DNA of 64,000 bases, taken from NCBI GenBank assembly GCA_021234155.1, contig JAJEKV010000098.1, forward strand, positions 3,770,121 to 3,834,120, given 5' to 3'. This document shows positions 60,591-64,000 of this stretch, piece by piece. The notes under the pieces are model-generated. The model ran no database searches and had not been told where the DNA came from. It worked only from the letters and a program-made list of their open reading frames with translations. The stretch's first letter is position 1, and each line of letters starts with the position of its first letter. The stretch comes from Isoetes taiwanensis (lineage: Eukaryota; Streptophyta; Lycopodiopsida; Isoetales; Isoetaceae). The position numbers and the translations under genes are program-made.

Positions 60591-61345
60591 ATAGGAAACT
60601 TGGAGCAAAGGCAAGCATCGGAGGATGTCGCGACTATTTGAAACATTGGCGTTGAGTCGCCAATGAGGGACAAAACACGAAAATTTGATATGGCCAAGCT
60701 ACTTGACACAATCTTGGCCGATTTTCATTGCTCTCAATTCCGTTGCGCGAGGCCACAATTGGAATCGATTGGATTCTTCAACTTGGCGAGGGTGGCGGCG
60801 ATGCATTAGACCAAGCTGGTCCTAGTCACGCTACGTGCATATTCTATTATTCACAAGACCATAAACTTACATTCAAACATTCTTGTATTACATAATATTC
60901 CAAATAAATTCATTAAACACTTGTTTGATGCTATTTGAAAAAAATTATTGTCCATGTGTGTTGTGTAGCTTAGCTTTTTCTTTTAATGTGTTTTTGTGTT
61001 ATTTATTACGTGCTTTTTATATGTCGCACTACTAACTAAAATTATAAAGACAAGAAGTCAAAGCATACATTATACAAGTCAGCGCACCTATAGAAGTCAC
61101 ACTATAATCATGTCTCCACGAGCGGGGATGAAGAATCGAATCAATTCCACGGAATGTGGAGTGCGTCGAGCAGCCCGGATCAGCATGATTTTTTCGTCCC
61201 CTCTAATTTGAGGACCCCCCCCTCCTTGGCGGCAAGGCATGGAGAACGGGCTTGAAATGTCACCGCTTCGGCAAATGGAAGAGCAACAAACATGCAAGAG
61301 GCGAATGAGTATCGCCGCGGCTGGAGTTAAGAAGGTTGCGTCGCG

Positions 61346-62300
61346 ATGGATGAAGTTTCAAAGAGGGATAATTGCACCATCACAGAGGTGCATAATGTAG
61401 CAAATGGCGGCGCGGGGCACGCTATTGTCATATGGGAGCGGATCTACGGCGATGTAATCACAAATTTGGACAAGAATGAGTTTGAAAGAGTGGCCCTAGT
61501 AAAGCGGGGTAAGTATAAGGCTCACGAGTGCAAGATTGCCGTGGTTCGAGCAAAAGCGGTTGGCGTCATGTCCAAGTGAAGGGACATTTACCCCACAAAT
61601 CGGTGAGTTTAGTAAGAGTTTTTTCGCGAGCAAGTATACTCTGAGCTTGAAGGAAGTGCCCGTAAATTATGGGAGTAGAAAATGGAGGCAAGGAAGTGGT
61701 AGTGGCAGCACCAAGAGGGTCAAGCTATCGGAAGATAGCGAGAGTGGGTCACATGGTGAGCCTGTCACCATTACATACCTTGTTGCTGACGCTATCCAAC
61801 TTTTGGAGGTGGCAGGGGTAGCCGCGGCCGGGTAGTGAATGACCTTGTGGATATTCGAGCCCAATTGAGAATGAGAGAAGTCGTAAACCTAACACTTTTC
61901 GAAGAGAATATTAAGCGAAGGACCGTGCCGATGGGTATGACAAGATGGCCGCTGAATTAGAGGACGCTAAACGGCAACTAGCGGCATTAAACAGAGAGGC
62001 AACGGTCCTTAGGGAAAACAACGATCACTTATGCGCAATTTGACCAGATCGTTAGACTCTGACCCTTTTAGGGTGACTTCGGAGCAGTCGATATCCTATC
62101 TCCCTCGCGAGTATTTGTATGAGAGTCAGTGGGAAGAGCTAAAGGTTGTTGATTACGATACATTGCCAATTGTGTGGTGACAACCCGACGCGTGTGGGCT
62201 GGTACACTCTAGGGTGTGGGCATTGTGTGCACATGCGATGTGTTCTTGATTGGATGTTTAAAGCCGCCGGTCAACAATGCAAGACGGATGGATTTTTCCC
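61346..62300 (+). pseudogene. Decayed ORF with coiled coil and RING-like motif
   Basis: Frames in order: 61,346-61,576 (TITEVHNVANGGAGHAIVIW, unrecognised), a basic and acidic stretch (STKRVKLSEDSESGSHG, near 61,710), heptad-like text at about 61,930-62,040 (KMAAELEDAKRQLAALNREA), then at 62,170-62,300 GWYTLGCGHCVHMRC followed by VLDWM. CGHxxHxxC matches the core of a RING finger, but the last zinc ligands are not clear. The order suggests an E3-ligase-like protein; stops and shifts make it a pseudogene as written. It may belong with the kinase-like piece to the left. Confidence 0.35.
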
Positions 62301-62697
62301 GAAAGTTACAATATGCCATATTTAATATGCAAGGTCGCATGCCGCGTTGCCACATTTGACCGCCGGGGAGGGATGGGCGATGCAATACTTTTTCAATCCT
62401 TTCATGAGATGGAATTGTGGAGGGGTGGAGGAGCGTGAAGGAGAGACAATGCGGACATTAACCAGTTCTTACCACCACCTTTCAGGCCGCTAGGGTGATT
62501 ATATCGACCCAAATGACCAATGAAAATGAGATATTACATTTTTAGACAAAGAAAATTTTGACCTGTATCATTTTGTGAATGGATAATAAGGTATAATGAT
62601 TCGTATAATGACGTAATTTCAAACAAGGTAGAATGACGTTATCAAATCATCGAGTAAAAGCATGGAGTAAAAGCATCGAGACTTCCAACTCACTCAC

Positions 62698-62820
62698 CCT
62701 GGCTTAGTCTCTTTCGTTTTTCTGTTTGATGTATCTAATTTGCCCCTAGGATGACATCGCCACTTTCGGTGGCTAATTAGATACGCCAAGCAGAAACTTC
62801 GAAAAGGAGTAAGCCAAGAG
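62698..62820. repeat. Long hairpin H1
   Basis: Left arm ctggcttagtctctttcg pairs with the right arm cgaaaaggagtaagccaag; inner arms tgtatctaatt and aattagata also pair. First member of the hairpin array. Confidence 0.7.
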
Positions 62821-62893
62821 CTGTTTCCCTCTTGAATGGTTGTCGTCACCGGGCTTTATATTCTCCATGGCAAACAATATAGACTTCGAAATT

Positions 62894-63048
62894 CTTGTTA
62901 CCTCCTTTAGAAGGGCGAAGCTTTGCTCGACTCTCTTTAGCGCCTGCTGTGTCAATGTATCTTAGATACTTTGCTAGGTTATATTACACAAAGACGCGCC
63001 AAAATGGGGGCCTGGAGCAAAATCGCTCGTTCTAAAGGAGGTTACAAG
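62894..63048. repeat. Long hairpin H2
   Basis: Arms cttgttacctcctttagaa and ttctaaaggaggttacaag are complementary with one mismatch; GGGCGAAGCTTTGCTC-like text pairs further in. The loop side carries tgtcaatgtatcttag. Confidence 0.8.
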
Positions 63049-63148
63049 GTTTTGAGTACTCTATTTTTATTGTGGCCACGGGAGGATATAAGGCCTAGTG
63101 GTTGCTTGGCGATTCGTGGGTTCATTAGATGTTAGTGATTGATGAGTT

Positions 63149-63269
63149 CAAGCTTGAGACTTCCCGATTTTCTTTCCCCGCCTCTTTGGGCAATGTAGCT
63201 TAGTTTACATGCTAAGTTCCATTGTCCATAAGAGGCGGTGAAAGCAAAGACTGGGGCGCCTCGATGATT
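63149..63269. repeat. Long hairpin H3
   Basis: Arms with ttctttccccgcctctt on the left and aagaggcggtgaaagcaa on the right; loop caatgtagcttagtttacat then gctaagttccattg. Closely related to H4. Confidence 0.8.
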
Positions 63270-63316
63270 GGACCCGTGTCTTCCGGGTTAATTGGATGTT
63301 AGTGATTAATGAGTTC

Positions 63317-63435
63317 AAGCATCGAGACTTCCCAATCTTTCTTTCCCTCCTCTTTGGGCAATGTAGCTTAGTTTATATGCTAAGTTCCATTGTTCAAAGA
63401 GGGGTGAAAGCAAGGTTTGGGAAGTCTCGATGCTT
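63317..63435. repeat. Long hairpin H4
   Basis: The outer 19 bp pair perfectly (aagcatcgagacttcccaa with ttgggaagtctcgatgctt); the stem continues through cctctttg/caaagagg and caatgtagcttag/ctaagttccattg to a loop of a few bases. About 119 bp in all. Confidence 0.9.
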
Positions 63436-63544
63436 GTACTGTGTCTCTTTCATCCCCGGCCCGAGCGACCCTCTTGAATGGTTGTCAACTCACCAAAGCT
63501 TGATATTGTTCGGCCGCAAACAATATAGACTTCTCGAAATTCTT

Positions 63545-63693
63545 GTTACCTCCTCTAGAAAGAGCGGGCTTTGCTCTGACTCTCTTGTGTAGTCTCTCTC
63601 GTGTCAATGTAGCTTAGTCACTTTGCTGGGTTATATTACACAAAGAGGCTCACAATGGGGTCCGAGCAAAAATCGTCTCGCTCTAGAGGTTGA
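63545..63693. repeat. Long hairpin H5
   Basis: Arms gttacctcctctagaa and ctctagaggttgaac pair, followed inward by gctttgctc and gagcaaaaatc. Related to H2 (same internal tgtcaatgtagcttagt and ggttatattacacaaag). Confidence 0.75.
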
Positions 63694-63716
63694 ACTTACT
63701 ATGACGCCGAGGGTGA

Positions 63717-63866
63717 GAGGCGCACTCTAATTTCAAGCCAAAGTGGTGCCTGGGTGTTGTCCATCTATATAGCGGTTGTTAGGCACCAAATCATGGAACA
63801 TCCTAACTCCTCCTATTGATGGAGAACCTTGAGCATCACTATGACTTCAAATTAGAGTACGCCCCC
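63717..63866. repeat. Long hairpin H6
   Basis: Left arm ggcgcactctaatttcaag pairs with right arm gacttcaaattagagtacgc, and further inward gtccatc pairs with gatggag. Its sequence differs from H1-H5, but it is followed by the same ttttgagtactctattttta text that follows H2. Confidence 0.75.
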
Positions 63867-64000
63867 TTTGGCGAGGTGGTGGATTGTAGGTAACAAGGTT
63901 TTGAGTACTCTATTTTTATTGTGGCAGCGGATGATATCAGCCTAGCCCGTTTCTAGCGATTCGTGGGTTCATTTGAGATTAGTGTTTGACGAGTTCAAGC

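Larger units (their letters stand above)
63041..64000. repeat. Tandem unit of about 0.85 kb bearing the hairpins
   Basis: The text acaaggttttgagtactct to gagttcaagc occurs at 63,043-63,151 and again at 63,893-64,000 (edge), and ccctcttgaatggttgtc occurs at 62,827 and 63,470. The hairpins therefore sit in a larger tandem array that continues beyond the window. Confidence 0.75.

Overview
The window is plant nuclear DNA. It carries one complete, intron-containing gene for a plant CBP/p300-type histone acetyltransferase (HAC family, about 43.1-50.1 kb, + strand). The rest is repeat-rich: plant LINE (L1-type) retrotransposons, LTR-like sequences, segmental duplications and decayed gene pieces. No rRNA, tRNA, CRISPR or bacterial operon signals were seen. 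The species cannot be fixed from the sequence; a land plant with many LINEs fits best.

Layout. 0-11.3 kb: two neighbouring direct-repeat pairs (A/A' about 2.1 kb, B/B' about 2.6 kb) with no recognisable intact gene. 11.3-14.2 kb: a minus-strand LINE with its poly(A) tail inside B'. 14.2-25.0 kb: a plus-strand LINE whose ORF1 is split by a second LINE, which is itself split by a solo LTR (three nesting levels). 25.0-28.9 kb: a short third copy of part of the later D duplication, minus-strand LINE 3' ends and an LTR-like sequence. 28.9-29.7 kb: a run of exons from an IREG3/MAR1-type (ferroportin family) transporter, truncated at both ends. 30.5-42.2 kb: minus-strand LINE pieces and a 4.5-4.7 kb direct duplication (D1/D2) with an LTR-like sequence exactly between the copies. 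42.2-50.8 kb: the HAC gene and its flanks. 52.6-56.0 kb: another plus-strand LINE split by a 1.44 kb hAT/Mutator-like non-autonomous DNA transposon. 57.8-62.3 kb: a CpG-dense stretch, a possible 5' intron and decayed coding pieces with kinase-like, coiled-coil and RING-like signatures. 62.7-63.9 kb: six long hairpins in tandem.

The HAC gene is the only locus I would call functional: 15 exons join in phase to 1692 codons with every expected domain. Two observations deserve most attention. One is the hairpin array at the right end. The other is a systematic, patchy loss or corruption of CAG/CTG trinucleotides between duplicate copies (CTG to CCG or CG, CAG to CGG or CG). It is absent from the HAC gene and looks like a footprint of CHG methylation, either a long-read basecalling artefact or real mutation. 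It means many frameshifts in the repeat regions should not be trusted.
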